A DNA stretch of 62,000 nt from Strigamia acuminata (GCA_949358305.1 OX442318.1:172501-234500); one strand, 5' to 3'. Counted from the stretch's first letter, positions 37,701 through 53,200 are shown. Notes: a model not told the origin generated them from the letters alone. Numbers and translations are program-made.

Positions 37701-40290
37701 TCTCTTCAGCGCGCGCAAATTTAATTAACCTCGATAAAAAGAAAAGATCTCGTGGAAAAAAGCCTGACTCATAATTAAGACACAGCGTAGTGCATGTAAT
37801 TACAACGGCGACAACTAAAAGAAACACCATCCACTTTACAATTAAGGGATTCGCAAAGCCGTGCCTGCTCGTGTTCATTTTTTGTTTCCCCTCCCCTCCC
37901 CGCCCCGTCCCACCCAAAAATATTAAAAGTCAAACGCCTCGCCTCGCCTCACTCACTCCTAAACATACAGCTTTAATTCCTGTAGCTAAACTTTAAAATG
38001 CTGCGGTTTGCAGGCTTTCCACCATTTCCTTTGTCCCGCCCGGACATTTTCCCTCTCTCTCTCCACCTCACTTCACCTCAGCTCACCGCCTGCGCGTTCG
38101 GGTTTGCTTAATTCATTATTATCGAAATTAGAATAAATAATAAACACGCAGCGCTGCGGTTAGGAGACGCGAATAAAAATGGCGGCCGGCCTCCAAGTGC
38201 GCGCACACACGTCGTAAACAAGAGCAGATGGCGAGTGGCTTGGACCGATGGCTCCATTAGGGACCAATTAGCCCATTAACCCTTTTGTGGCCTGCTCTGT
38301 CACGAGCAGCGCCGCAGTCTACCGATAGGGGTGACAAAGGGCCCTCCTACATCATCTCGCGAGACAAAACACGATTTCTCAAAAGAATTTTCATAAACTT
38401 CACCACAATTTCGCCCAATTAGCAATTCATTTGCATACGTTCCTAGCAATTTTCTTTTCTTCTTCTTGTTAGTACAAGCAGCGCTTTGTTAGTGCAATTT
38501 GTGCACCAACCTGAACTCGAGCTCGAACTCCATGTGTGCGACGAGTTGTGATGCGAACTCGCCACACCGTCCACGCTGTGTCTCACCGTCCAGTTGGAAA
38601 ACGTGCTCGACGAGTGCACCGCATAAGACGAAGACGACGACGACGAAGACGAACCTAGAGCGTGCAAACACAAAACACGTCAACACAAACAAACATGCAA
38701 ACAACATAAAACATAGAAAACATAAAAAGTTGCAAAACATAAAAACAAACAGCTGCTGCAACAATTACTGTTGTAACAGCACGGGCACTCAACGAACCAC
38801 TCATCTCGTTAGGCGCGGTGAAGAAACCTACGGAGAAAGAAAGAAACTGCGCATACCCGCTAAATTCATTTGCTAATACCATTCGTTCACTCCTCCATCC
38901 CTGCTACAGTCAACACAAAAAACACACACAAAGCGAGTAGAAAATAAACACAAAAAATTCCTTCTTCGCCATCTAGGTGGAAAATGCTGAGTTTAAATTA
39001 AACAATGCATAATCGATTAGGATATAATTAAAAAATGAATAAATTAACGAGGCCATTTAATAGATTAACCCGCTTTAAACGAGAACAAAATAACAAATGC
39101 ATTTTCTCAATCGATACGACGCTAAATATTTCAAACTAAACTAAACAAGTCGGTCGAAGCAAATATGATTGCCTTTCAACGAGTTCGAGTACCCTTAAAG
39201 CTCGTCCTCTCCTCACCGCGTGTCATAATCGTCCGCTGCTGCTGATGTCTCTCTCTCTCTCTATGCCTTCCCCTCGATAAAGAAATAAGACGCAACTCCC
39301 ATTGTCTGCGCGTCTGCAATTGACCATTCAATCAGCAAATGGCCTCTCCACGCCGCCGTAATTCACTTTGCACATCTTTTTGAGCCATTCGTTAGCGACT
39401 AGCGTATGTATCCGTTTCGAATATCGCACTTTAATCGAATGTTTGCTCGCATTTGAATTCACCCGGCGACCCGAGTCGCACTCAATTTGTACCCTCGGCT
39501 CGTAGCGGGTGTCAATATGTGGCAGGTATCATCCATCCATCCAATCCATCCAATCCATCGATCTACACGCCCACATCAACTTAAAAAATAAAATAAAAAA
39601 CTATACGCTATATTATATAAATTTTAAAAAAACAATTTACACAAAACCCATCCGAAATTTACTGAAATATTAACCTCCTTACACGAAATGTAAAATTTAA
39701 TAAAGCCTTGACACGCATGCCGATATTCTATTAATTTTTAACTCAAATTGCATCACGAGAAAAATCGATTTGTCCATTAACCTTCCCACTCCTCCTCCTC
39801 CTCCTCCTCCTATTCCCGCTCCACAGGACAACGCAACTGTACACACAATCTACTATACATTGTACACGTTGTATCCTGCCATTTGGATTTGCAGGAAGAG
39901 AAGCGAGCGGCCATTTTGAAGCGCCGAGGGACAACAAAGTTAAAATATCCAAATTGTATTCCACCAAAATGACCGTTAAAATGATTTTTTCATCTCTCTC
40001 GTCTCAACTGCCAGCACAGCAGCCCGAGGTATTTATTCTAAATTCTCACACCAGCCCGTGCAAGACTGGTGGCTGAGCTGGAGCAGGAGCAAGAGCAAGA
40101 GCAAGAGCAGCATGTTGAAAATTCCCTCGACGAGGAATGCTCAAAGTGCATCTAAACCGCGCATTTATTATTGCGGCGGTGTAAACGTCAAAGCGGAATG
40201 ACACCCAAAGCCATTAGTCGGAGCGTCCTTCCATTTTTATACCTATCGTAATAACAAATTGCATTTTTGTTGCCTTTTTTAAAGTTTCGA

Positions 40291-40322
<32 letters not shown>

Positions 40323-41226
40323 CAAAAATTTCAATCATAAAATTGCTCATAAAGTTCGACATTTCGTTGAAAACAAACAAACAACACGTTGCTTTATCCT
40401 TTTTCCTTTCCTTTGCTCGTTTTTTTTAATTCTCTCCATCAACAAATCGAGTTGGCTCGCAACCACTCCCCGCAATGGCAGCGGGGGGAAACGATGCTTT
40501 TAACCCCGCCAGCAGCACAGCCACCTGACCACTAAAACCGATCCGGATCAGCACGGCCCAAGCCGAAGCCGAACCTAACCGAGCCATTTCATCTGACTCA
40601 TCTTGGTGCACCTGCCTTTTTTCCTCCGTTTTTCGACCCCAAATCGACATAATAAAAAAATTAAACGCACCCACACACACAACACACATTTCCTATTTGT
40701 CGAAAAGCAGAGCGCAGAAAAGGGCTTTACGAGAGATCTTAGTGGGGATTCAATTTAGCAAAGAACATTACAATAAGCTAGGTTGTTGACAGGAAATTAA
40801 AGTGCGCCAATCACCATTATGTCAAGCGAGCGACCCATCGAGCTATTCACATTTATATACTGTACAACCGCGCTTAATCCCCTCTACCTGGCCGAACAAA
40901 GATTGACTCAACCATATCATATTATATTCTACATTCTATAAACTACACTCATTTTATTTTTCCCCTTTTACTTTTCTTTTCGGTTTTAATTTAAAAATTC
41001 CAAACTGCTTCAATAAGAGGCTTTTATCATCGCATAAACACTTTGTAAAGTTCAACAGAGTGCAATTTCCCCTCCACCATGTAAATAGAATATAAACATG
41101 GCCACTTTGCATCCATTTCGGGCACTTAATCATAAAAAACAATTGCTTGCCCCAAAATAAACAAACAAACAAAAAAGGAAGAAAGATCTCGAAGAAAGAG
41201 CAACTTCATTGCCTTTTTTATTATTA

Positions 41227-41278
<52 letters not shown>

Positions 41279-44200
41279 TACTTCTCTCTCTTCCTCCGGC
41301 AAGTAGTGACAGAAATGAAAATTCCAACCTGTCTCATTGAAATGAGTTGCAAACACAAGAAAGTGTAGGGCGAGAAAGAAAAAAAAACTTTGGCTTAAAC
41401 TTTACCTGAAGGTGCCATTTAAATAGAGGTAAAGAAAAAGTAAGAGTAGCTCATAAAGAAGCAAAGAGGCAACGAATGAAACGAGATCACACGAATTCTC
41501 TCGCATCCCATTAATGTTGAATTTCATTACAGCAACTCGAGTAAGACGAGGAATCAACTTGCACTACTCCCACTAGGCTAACACGAGTGCGTCTGTGTTT
41601 CATTAAAACTTAGAAATTCCTCTCGCTCCTCCCTTACTTAACCCCGCCAAGCACACAAACAATACGATACAATACAATAGCGAGTCAAAAATATTCAAGC
41701 AATTAAATTAAACCGCCCAATCCTCTTCATCTTCAAGTCAATCAAAAAAAGAGAGAGAAAGAAAAGTTATTGATTTTTTCTTCTTCTTTTTTCATCCTCG
41801 AATAAGAAGCTTAGAGCGAAGAAATGGTGAAGAACGTACACCTGACCAAAAATAAAGTTAGCTAATCATACTAATGTCTTTTTTCCATTCAATTTGTGTT
41901 GAAACAAAAATCTGTGCCGGTCCCACTGGGCAAAAGTTAGGAGGAAAAAATTATTTGTTTATGCGCGCAATCTGCGAGATTTTTTTCTTTCTTCTTTTCC
42001 CTCTTAACTGAATTTTAAATGCTCAAGGCTTCGACTTCTCTCTTCGAAACGACGATAAATTTCAAAGATAACAGCAGCCAACTCGCAGCCAACTCTCATT
42101 TCAGATTAACCCTCATCATCCGACCACCCTCCACCGCCTCCCTCTCTTTAAATGTCATCGCCAGAAGAAGAAGAAAAGAAATAAAAAATACATTCGCACA
42201 TTTGACACAAATAAAGCGTAGTCGTAGGTATTGTATTGGACTCGGCGAGGTCGCCAACCCGTACCGTAGGCCAGCCGACGCTCCCGCGAGAGAGAGAGAA
42301 TTTTTAACATCATTTGTAATATCCAGCTCGAGTAATGTAATTTAGCGTCGAATATAGAAAATGCCTGGCATCATCATCATCATCCATCACGGCGTCACAG
42401 CAAAGAGGAGAGACGAGTCATCAACATCCAACAGTCAGGAAATCATTCGCCGCACTCGACATATTTCACAATTCCACCCATTCAATTAGAAAATGATTAT
42501 GAAAACTGCACGACACTTGTTGCGCTCGGCCCTAATTAAGATTGCTCAACTTAAACTCGGTCGCAACCAACACTTGCCAATTGCCAACTTCTCTCTCTCT
42601 CGTTCTCTCGTTCTCTTTCGGTGCGAGTCACACACTACACCTGGCTAATGTAAGCGATAAGTGCAGCCCACTTGGCAATGTTGGTAGTGGTAGCTGCCTA
42701 TTGATCTGAGGAAGCCAAACACACACGCACTAGCTCTTATTACTTACAGCCACAATGAGAAAGAGAAACTTCAATTTTGAACCGCGTCCAACTTTTATTC
42801 GACCATAATAAATATGACGAAAGAAAAAGAGAAAAAAGGAGGGAAAAAAACACGTCGAAATTACGCAAATGCAACATTACATCAACGATGAACGTGGCGA
42901 GTATACGAGAATACATTAAGACCTATCGGTTTAATGGAGGTGGCCAATTCCAGATTCGTGCGACGTTCCGTACAGAGAGAGAGAGAGTATGTACAGCACG
43001 GCGCTTGAATCTTTAACCCTGACGAGATGAACAAAGGATTCGAGATACAAAACAGCGCGGACAAAGGAAATCGTGAAATGAAATCTAGGGGCGAGTTCTT
43101 GCCAACATGCAAGATTGATTTCCACACCTTTTCCTTTAGTTCTTTAGTCCTCTAGTCCTCGCCATTGACGAGAATGGCGAGAGCCAAACAGAGAAAGATG
43201 AAAAGAAAAACTTTCCTCTTTACAATTTCGGCCACTAAATATTTTAACGACTGGAATTATTAAATAATAATAATAAAAAAGGCAGATATTATCAAAGAAT
43301 AGACAAACTCATACATACAAACACACAACACGTACTCGACTTCGACTTCGACTACGACGCCGACGCCGACGCGCGGGATTAAATTTGCAAGGACGCCCCC
43401 ATATGAAAACAAAGAAACATCAGTACGCCATTTATGAAATATTTATTTCTCGGGTCATGAAAATTCAATGTTGAGCTGCAGCGAAACAGAAATATCCAAC
43501 CAACAACAACAACAACAACCACCGAAACCAAAAACAAAAAAAAACAAAAAAAAGATAAGAAAAGAAAAGAAGAAAGAGAAAGAAAAAGCTCTTAAACTGT
43601 TACATCATTACGCGAGTAAATAAATAAAAAGGTGCGAAACTCCCGATCAATCCTAGATTTAATAAATAGTTGAAACCGCAGCTTGTGCTTCGGTTTCGGC
43701 TTCGGTTTCGGCTTCGGCTTCGGCTTCGGTTCAAATTGCACCTAAGTAGCCATCTTGTGTTTACAAGCGTTCCGTGTGAGCACTTGAGCTTTAAACATTT
43801 TGAAACACTGCCAACTCCCGAGATGCGAGCCTCGTTTCCAACACGCTACCTCCATTGACATTGGCAGCTCGCTGACCATTGGTCAAGAGAGGCCAGTTGA
43901 ACGAAGGAGGTGTCGCGGGAGGATTGACCTCCGAGCGAATCAATAAGAAAATAACAAGAAAAAAGAAAATAAGAAAAAAAATAAGAAAAATAAACTGCTC
44001 GTGCACACCTCTCTCTCTCGCTCTCTTTCTCATCATTTCTCGTTTCAGCTTTTAAATCTCGTTTTGTTTTTGAACGACGTTCGTTCATCCGCAATTAAAA
44101 GCGGACAATGCAAATGGCAATCCGCAAAACCCCGCGCTACATACTTTAAGCCGGGCGCTTAAACAATCTCTCTAAGCTCGCGGTCAACAAATAACGTTAA

Positions 44201-47200
44201 TGTAGTTAAGTTCGTTCAACTCGCTAAAGAGGAACTGGTCCGAGCCTCCAGACCGGAAGTGACGGGCGACGAGCAAAACTCGTTCCTCAAACTTGTTCTT
44301 CATCTCGCCTGACTCGTCTTACGTAAGTTGTTGAGTTGCACACTTCTAGAGTTCTAGCTCGCGAGCATTCGATTCGATTCGGCGTGTGTACTTCTCCTTC
44401 CTTCCTTCTGGCCAAGTCTTGATGAACTAACGACGAGTGACAACGACTCCGAAACCCAACGCTAAATATGACCCGCGGCGTTGCTCGCGGCATTCCGACA
44501 AAATCATTGTCAGCTGCAATTCCGGCAAAGTCAAACCCTCCGAGCGTTCCTGCAGCACACCCATAAACGTAAATCACGACCGACAATCGACGTTTTAAAT
44601 ATTAAACAAAGCGAAATGCAGTCGACGACATGTTTCTCCCAACATGGAGTAACGGAGGTAGGAGAGGAGAGGAGAGGAGAGGAGAGGAGAGGAGAGGAGA
44701 GGAGATAGCATAGGCATAGAGGGCGCCCTTCGCTTAATTCACCCAATCATATCGTTCGCATCGTCAATACCAGATGCGTGTCTCCCATCGTAATTTGACA
44801 AACAAACACCACTCTCTCTCTCTCTCTCTTTTCATCCATGTCCTCCGTTCTTTCGTGTGGGTGCGCTCTAGCGGCAATTTCCCTAATGATATTTCCTTTG
44901 CCTGCCAGCTTCAAAAACCGAATTAATTAAAACGCTCGTACATATCTGCGCCGCCAACTGATCCGAAAAGATGAAGAAACCGGCAAATCTGCGCTCCCAA
45001 CACGAAAACAAAGGAAGGAGCGAAAATAGTCATCAACATCGACCCCGCTCACTTTTTCCTTAATTCCCAAAAATAAGAGAGAGAGAGAAAGAGAGAGAGA
45101 GCGCGCAAGAGCAAGAGCAAGAGCGAGAGCGATATCGCATCGCCCCTTAATGAATAGCTAACAAAGTGTATTTAAACTCAGAGAAAAATTAAACCGTTTT
45201 GATTGTATGCGAAGCAATTTCCCACTTAATTGAGCTCCTAATCGAACAACTACACTCTCGTCTCGACAAATTTGTTGGGAAAAATTGAAAAAGCAAACAC
45301 AAGAAACTAATGAGGCAGACAAGAAAGAGAGTAGTGATATTAAAAAGAAAAGAGAAAAAAAAATTCCAATTTGGTAATTTCATTTGCACACCACACCACG
45401 CCACACCACACGGCGAATAATGTAAACAAAATCTTTCGTTCTTTCTTTCTTTCTTTCTTTTTTCTCCAGAAATTAATTCCTGGCGGATCAGAAAAATTAA
45501 TGAATTTAAACGAATTCAATAGGAAATGGGCAGCGACGAATTAAAGTCGACTCACCTCGAGCTAGATTGACGACGTCAGAGCAATTCAAAAGCTCAAATC
45601 TTTTTTTGAGTACCGTCATCAAAAGATGCATTTTCCCCAGCACTCCCCAGCGAATGGCAATTCACTTTTTTCTCCTTTTTTTATTCGAAGGAAAGAGACC
45701 GTGGTCACATTTAAACCACAATCAAAAAAAAGAAAGAAAGAATGAAAGAAAGAAAAGAAAAAAAGAAGAGAAGAGAAAAAAGAAAGGAAAGAAAAAATGG
45801 GTAACAATTTTTTCCTTCTTCGTTCCAACAGCAGAAAATAGCGGGGACCTTTTATTGACTTCACTTAAACTGGACTTTTTCGTGCGCCAAACTGTAATCG
45901 CAGACTATTTTAATAAAATTCCTCGCCCGTTTTCCCCATAAATGTCGTGTCATTCCAAAACCTACCTGATTTTTACTACCTATTCCCAGCATTTAACCTC
46001 ATCGATAAAACTCGTTCTTACACAGATATAAAGACGAAGAAAGAAGAAGAAGAAAACAAAATGGAAAAGCCAAAACACAAAACACAAAACATTGGCCATT
46101 TGCAAGAGCGAAGGAGAGCGAACAAGAACAAGGAAGGAGTTGGTTCAAGTTCACGAGTGACACGCGTGTTCGCCTAAAATTTGCCAACAAACAAGCTGTT
46201 TCCCCTCTGGTGCCCGGGAGCCGAGATATGCTTCGACAAGACCAGATGTCGAAAGACATGCAAAACTAACATCTGATGGAGAATCAATAACAAAGCGACA
46301 CTATCGCTGGCACTTGTAGAAATAAAGAAAGAAATTTTAAAAAAATGTCCAAACAGAAATAAAAATAAGATGAAAGAAAAAAGAAGAAAAGAAAAGAGAA
46401 GAGAAAGAGAGAAAAAAAAAGAGAAAAAAGAGGGAGCGCAAAAGGTGAGTTATGGAAGACCAAAGTGAGAGTAAGGCCGTGCAAAATTGCTGCTGCTCCA
46501 GAGGCAGAACCACTTGTGTTTTAAACTTTATGGTAGAATGCTATGTCAAGCAATTTGAAGCTCGAAAAGCCACGCTACTAAACGTCAAGTCAAACTGCAA
46601 AAAATGTCTATGCCTCCAACCTGAAGAACAAAACAAATAAATTGATTGCCGCGCCGTATGCGTCTGCAAACATTTAACCATCTTCCACTCGAGAAAATAA
46701 AGTGACTGATATTTGTGTACCCGGCGCATTGCGATTGCATCGACCGACGATACGCGAGCGACTGACGCAAAAGAATACTTTCAAACCGCAACGCCCCCAA
46801 CGAACCCACCCAACCCAACCCACCCAAACAAATCGTCTGCTTTCGTCTCCGTCTCCTTCTAATTGACTGCAGCAACAAACATTTCAAATTTCAACAACAC
46901 GTGCTGCGGCAGTTTTCTCTCTCTCTTTCGTTCCGATTCCAATGCAGTTGGAATTTCGTCTAATCTCGAGCACTCGGAAGGTTGAGGGACTTAAAGGATT
47001 AAGTCGACGACTTGCCTCTTTCACTAAGTCGGTCGCCATTTCAATCAGGGAGCAATGAAAAGGCTGAAAAGAGGCCAGCGTCACCTTAGCTGCGAAAACG
47101 GAAATAACTTGGCCCACACACTTCGGACAATGGATCCTTGCAAAACCATTTCCACACGCGAGATCAAACTCAGGATGCCCTTTGCAGATACACAAAAAGA

Positions 47201-50200
47201 GAAAGAGAAAGAAAATGAAAAGAAAAAGAAAAGAAAAGAACAGAAAAGAGAAAAGCACTGGGTTATAGAATCTGGGCAGATAAGCGGAGAGGCTAATTCT
47301 TGCAAAAACCATATTGTATATTCGAGACAGAGTGTATACAGTATTGACGCGCCGCTAATCCAATTAGCAAACGCAATCAGTGCTAATTCGCAGCGGCAAC
47401 AAACCGAGGCCGTCTTCACATGGTCGCTCCGTCGATGAAAGCTCGCGAATAATTCATCCGCACTAAAACGAATCGCAAATTGACCCGAAGAGAGAGAAAA
47501 CCAAGAAAAGGAATAAAAAGAAAAAGGAAAAGGAAAGGAAAGAGCATTTCATCTCTTGTAATAACATTTAGTCCGTCAACAAGTGCAAAATCGCCCAAAT
47601 GAGCCTATCATAACAATGCAGCCCATCGATGGACGAACGAGGCACGGTATCTGTGTCAATAAACATCTCGCGGCATGAAAACAAATTTGAATAATCAATC
47701 GCCGGCGCATTGTTGCACAGTTGAATCGTTTTGACGTTTATTGCGAGCAAATTGGCGATTAGTGGACGAATTAACGTGCATTTTGACAAGCTCGAAGCAT
47801 TGAAAAATAATAAAAGGCGTCGCAATGTATGTCGCTATGCGAATGCTCGATATCTGATTCCTATGCGCGAGGACGTGCATGTCGGTGGCCATTTTAGCGC
47901 ACGTGCTGTCAAGTTAAGAAGAGGCCTAACACGCAAACCAAGTCAAAATAATTCGTGCAATTTCCTCCTAACTCCGTCTCGGCCAATAAAACCAGAAGAG
48001 GCTTGTCCTCGCCAAAAGCACTTTAGCAGCAAAATTTCCTCTTGCACAATAACATCCGAAGAGAGAGAGAGAAGGAGAGAGAGAGAGTGAGTGAGTGTGG
48101 CAGAGCACACATGCAAACACTCTGCAATCGCTTTCCGTTTTGGATCGATCCGGGGCGCCTCATTTGACGTCTTGAGTTTTCTCGACACTCCAATCGGCTT
48201 AGAAGCCGAACAAAACTGCAACCAATTCCGAACAGCGAACACACATTCACCTTTGCAGTACACGCCATCAACAAACTAGACATTTTCCCTGCTATCAAAT
48301 CACAATTAGTCGCATACACTCGCCAAATAATCCATAATCCAACAATACTCTGCAGATGGAAAAATGTAAAGGAAATGTTGTTCGTTTGCATATTGCCATA
48401 TATTGCCATAATATGTTGCCGTACTGCCATATGTGGTGGTGCAATTCCAGTCGAGTTAAAGATATAACTTGTAGTATTGATCAAGCAAGCAAGTCTGCTT
48501 GGCGTATGGCACATAGCCACCTTGGCAGCACCAATGAGGTGAAGGCAATTTGCCAGTTCCTGCCGTTGAATAGCACTACTAATGGCTTTTCCCGGCAACT
48601 GCTTAGTGAACTGATGCAACCACCTGCTATTGCTTTGCCAAGACAACCGAACGGAATGTCTAAACTTTATTGGCTCGCCTCATATCACCATCAACGCTGC
48701 TCTAATGAGACAAACATTTGCCCAGACCAATCTTTTCCTCTCCTTTCTTTTGCACATTTTCCTCCCCCCTCCTTATCTCTTCCACTGCCCAACAACAGTT
48801 TGGACAATCTTCCCTACAAATGTCAACTCATTTCCGAGCCAGACCGGAAGGACCCACCAAAACGAAAACGCTTGGCGTGTCACGCCCAATTAACGCCCAA
48901 CATCCAGCAAATGACATAATCACGCAATGACAAAGACCAAACTGACCAAACACCTCCAGCTCTAACCTAAACTAAACTAAAAGTCAAAACAGCTTTCTTT
49001 TTCTACAGGTTACATTACTCGTACTCTGTATTCGTATGTTAGGTTTTCTTCTTGTTTTCATTATTATTTCAAATAGGGTATATCAATTTTTCATATCGAT
49101 CGTGCAGCAACGAGAAACATCGGAAACTTAATCTCCGAAACAAAGTGCTCAAAAGTCGAGCTAAATAAGCAATGTGCATTGCCATCAACTCCACGCGCAA
49201 CATAAACAAATGGGAGGAGGGGGAAATAGAAATTGCTACAAGAACAGAAGCAGCTTTGTGATGGTGGCCGCGCCCAACCAACCGTGAAGCTGCCAACAAC
49301 CCTCGTCACTTTGGGTGGGGTTGCACGGCCCCAACTGACAAGCCTCATGGTCATCACCTCACATAATTCCCGAGAGAAACGACCACCGGCCCTGGCAAAA
49401 TCCATTCACCCCCAACTCATTTCACCAAACACCCATCTCACCTTATCAAACTAACATACAAAATCCTTCCCACCAAAAGATAGATACCAACCAATCAATA
49501 ACGGCCATTCCAAACCCCGGCCTGCCATGACGCACGCTTTATTCACACTCTCGTGCACGTCACCTACATTACAACAAATACTAAAACGTCAAAATTAATG
49601 CACTTATTGTTAGGTAGATTCAAATTTTGCTCAAATTATTCATTTTATAATAATAGCAATCAGTTTGTTTACATCACTACTTTTTAGCATTGCGACCCAT
49701 TTTTAAAAAAGGCAATCTTCCGCGCCCCACTTCATCACCGATGCATTAATTTTTTCAAAAATGAAAACAAGAGGATTGTCTTCATCTTCATCTTCATTCC
49801 ATGAAAACCCAATCGTCAAGTAGGTGGAATCATATTTTCTAATTACTTTTCTGCATTTTGGTTGTGTTGAGCATGAAGGCTCAAGTTCATTAATTTCCAC
49901 TGTATACTCTGGCCAAGTATAAGAGTGCGCCATTTCCTATTGGCCCAGCCTTTTCACTAGTGTAGTGATCCCAAAAAATAGATCAAAATACATGTTGAGT
50001 GCTTTCCAGACAATGCAACCAATAAACTCAACAGTCGAAACAAACATGTATTTAGAAATAACACCAGCATAAAACAATATTTTATGATTTTAAAAAACAT
50101 TTTATTATAGAAAAGAAATAAATTTACGGTACATCATTTCAATCATTAAAATAATCAAACAAATTAAAAATAGAACAAGACTACTTTTCCTGGTGGAAGT

Positions 50201-53200
50201 ACACAGTCCACAGTTAAGAGTAATCAGGCTGGGCCAATAGGAAATAGCGCACTCTTATACTTGGCCATAATGCAATAGATCCATAATACAATAGATTTGA
50301 TTCACAACACACAAACTGAAACCATTTGAATTTGGCAGTTTGTCTTGTCTAGAATAAACTCTTCTAGGCGACAAGACGGGCGCACTATTCTGGAGGGGGG
50401 GGGCGTAATGTCGACAAGTTAGTTGATACATTGCACCGTTGCGCCTCATCAAAAATCAGTTCTCAGCTCGTGCCCCACAGTTTAAGAAACGCTGGTCTAA
50501 AAATACAATATAAGCCCAACCTACAATCTTTTTTGTGTAAAAAGACAATAAAGACTATTTTGTCATAAATTAATTTTTTCACTCTACAATTTATGCTGCG
50601 AGTCTGAAAATATGTGTTTAAAAAAAATATTTATTTTTATAAAATAACAAGATTTGAAAAGCTAGAAAGTGCACTTGTTGTAACCCATCCGACTACACGA
50701 ATGCTCCTAAGGGTATTAATCCGCCACCTAACGTGCAATTTAAGAACAGTATAACCTATAGTGAAAAAATCGAAAAAGTCATGTTTCAACTCTCTTAGGT
50801 ATCCGTGTTCCTAAAACACTTAAAAGCACAACTTTATTCGATCTTTCTAGTGGGCTCTAAATATTAGAGCCAGCTCCCCACCTCAATATTTACCATCTCC
50901 TTTCCATTTCGAGTGCTTTTCAGCCATACTGGAACATTATTTGTTCTTCAATTTTAATTGTCTTCTGCCAGCAGATTTTTCAAATTCACAAAAATTACCA
51001 TTCTGATTAAATAAAGAAAGATCATTCAAAGTAAATGTTTGCAACACTGAGCACATTGGAAAAAAGAGAAAAGAAAAAGAACAAGAAAAAGGAAAAAAAG
51101 AAAAAAAAGAAAAAAAGAAAAAAACAATTTTGCGAGGAATTACTCGGAGCCTGCGAACGATCGTTATTATTCTTCCCTTCGGAACGAAATCCTGGAAGTC
51201 AATTAAGCGAAATTTAGCAAATGAGGTCATGAAAATGGTCAATATGTCAGGTTGCAACCCAATACATGTAATCATTGCCACATAAACAGTGTAAGCAGCA
51301 GTCAATAATCTCGTGTGTCAGATAGAACAAACTTATGAAGGGGGAAACTCCCAGCTAAGCGCCATGGCAACGTGAGGGTGGAGTCACTTGGCTCAAAGGT
51401 TTGCTCGTTCATTGAATAATAAATGTCCAATGCAGTTCCCAACTGCCCCCTCGTCCAACCCCAATAACTAATCATCTTTTTTTCATTTTCTTTTTCTTTT
51501 TCTTTTCTTTTCTTTTCTTTTCTTTTCATTTTTTACTTTCTTTTAAAAATATGCTCCATACACGACCGACGTTGAGCGCCATTTTATTCCGTCCCCCTCA
51601 ACCTCTTTCAACTGCATTTATCGCAGAAGAAAAGACCGATGATGGGTTCCATTCCTTTTTTCTATTCGTCACTCGACGGCCATGATAAAACCATCAAGCG
51701 ACTTCCGCCGGAAAAGATGGTTGCGCGCCATCTCCCTCCCGTCTTGACGAGGTGCCGATAAGACAATGTGAAAGAAACGAACTAAACAAAAGATGATGAT
51801 AATGATGATGGGCAGATGGGACAAAGGAAAAAAATCCAAACGAGACAGACGATTTAATAGAAAACCTCTATTACTGGCCCGCGCAATATCAGAAGGAAAA
51901 AAAAACACCGAAGAAGCAAGCTCAAGCTCAAGCAAGCACCTTGCAATCCGCCTGTCAAAACACGTGTAAGGAGAAGAAGCTGCCGTTGGCTTTGAACCGT
52001 TATTTGCTTTTTCAAATTATTTGACAGAAAAACTGATATCATTCAAAGCCTAAACAAACTCGGCACATTGGAAACGTCGCAATGCAAATCCGAAAGAACT
52101 GAAAAGAAAAGAAAAAGCCCAACATATTCTTATTTACTCTGTTTAGGCACAATCCGGCTCAAAATACCAACGTTTTGCACCGAGGGTGGTTGCCGTTGCC
52201 GCGGACGGATTTCGTCGCGTTGCATTATTTATACGATTCGAGAGCAATTAAAAATGTCTCGTTCATCTATTTCTCTTTCAGCGATATTTAAAATTTATTT
52301 TTTCATTAATTCATTTCTGGGTTTGGAAAATCCAATTGCAGAATTAAATTTAATCCGAGAAGCAACTGTCATATCCCGGTTTTGGCTCGATAATTTATGA
52401 AGCAAATCAAATAAAACCTTCCATTCCTTCCATCCCGACATCGTTGAACCCGAGCTAACTCAAAAAAGCAAACAAATTATTTCACCATCAAGATCAATAG
52501 AATTTTAAATGGAGAAAATAAATGCCATTTCCTACTCCCAGCAGTCGCATAAAAAAATTTAAAAAACAAGCAACATATATATTCCCTGTCATATTTACTC
52601 TTTATTTCAACTCGGACATGTGAAAAACAAAACACAGCTCAACCGTCGAACGTGGAAAAGGCAATGTTCGTATTGCGTTCGTTGTAAGAAGTTGAGCAAA
52701 AACCGACGTCGACCACGGTGTTTCCATCGTTACGAGCTCATAACCGTCAAGTTTCAATTTATTTGCTAGTATCAAAACCCCAAATCAAAACCTTTTGCTC
52801 GAGCGATAAAAACTATTGTCGAGATTCGTGACCAGCACGTGTAGAATACCCAACAAGCCTTAAAACGAAAACGACCACAAACCCAATCACTTTTCCCACT
52901 CGGCACAAATTGTGCCTCCCACGGCCACTGGCTCTCCAAAGAATTCCTACAATTAGACTCGGCAACGCAATGATCCCTCGTACACATCGACAGCGAGGTC
53001 GACGCGTCTTGCAAAATCCAACTCTCTACCTCCGCACAATCGCCCCCTGGAAAACATCTTTTCGTGACTTTTGCTTGCATGTACATTTGGGATAACCAAT
53101 TTGGCCAAAGTTTTTGCGCAAACTTTTCAACAGCAGCTCTTTCGAGAAACCAGACGTGGGAAAGGCGAGGTTTGATGCAACCCAGACACACTAACAAACC

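Larger units (their letters stand above)
49675..50494 (-). mobile_element. Decayed hAT-like DNA transposon remnant
   Basis: Read on the minus strand, it begins at 50494 with CAGCGTTTCTTAAACTGTGG, a typical hAT-superfamily terminal sequence. Near 49690-49665 it has GGGTCGCAATGCTAAAAAG, resembling the other end of such elements. Between them, 49933-49703 can be read as a short protein with [14 protein letters not shown], like the start of ZBED-type hAT proteins just before their zinc finger. The element is far too short to be autonomous. The far end and any 8-bp duplication are not certain. Confidence 0.5.

Noticed and set aside
38499-38876. 125-codon Thr/Lys/Asn-rich open frame
   Set aside because: Low complexity generated by AC- and AAC-rich DNA; no homologue recognised.
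48357-48520. Possible miRNA-like hairpin around the repeated ATTGCCATA and CAAGCAAGCAAG motifs
   Set aside because: Pairing by eye is short and broken, and I recognise no known miRNA seed; not enough to call.
48023-48919. Overlapping 187- and 207-codon open frames on opposite strands inside the LAR intron
   Set aside because: No recognisable domain, signal or splice context. They overlap each other and end in low-complexity residues; chance open frames are expected in 28 kb.
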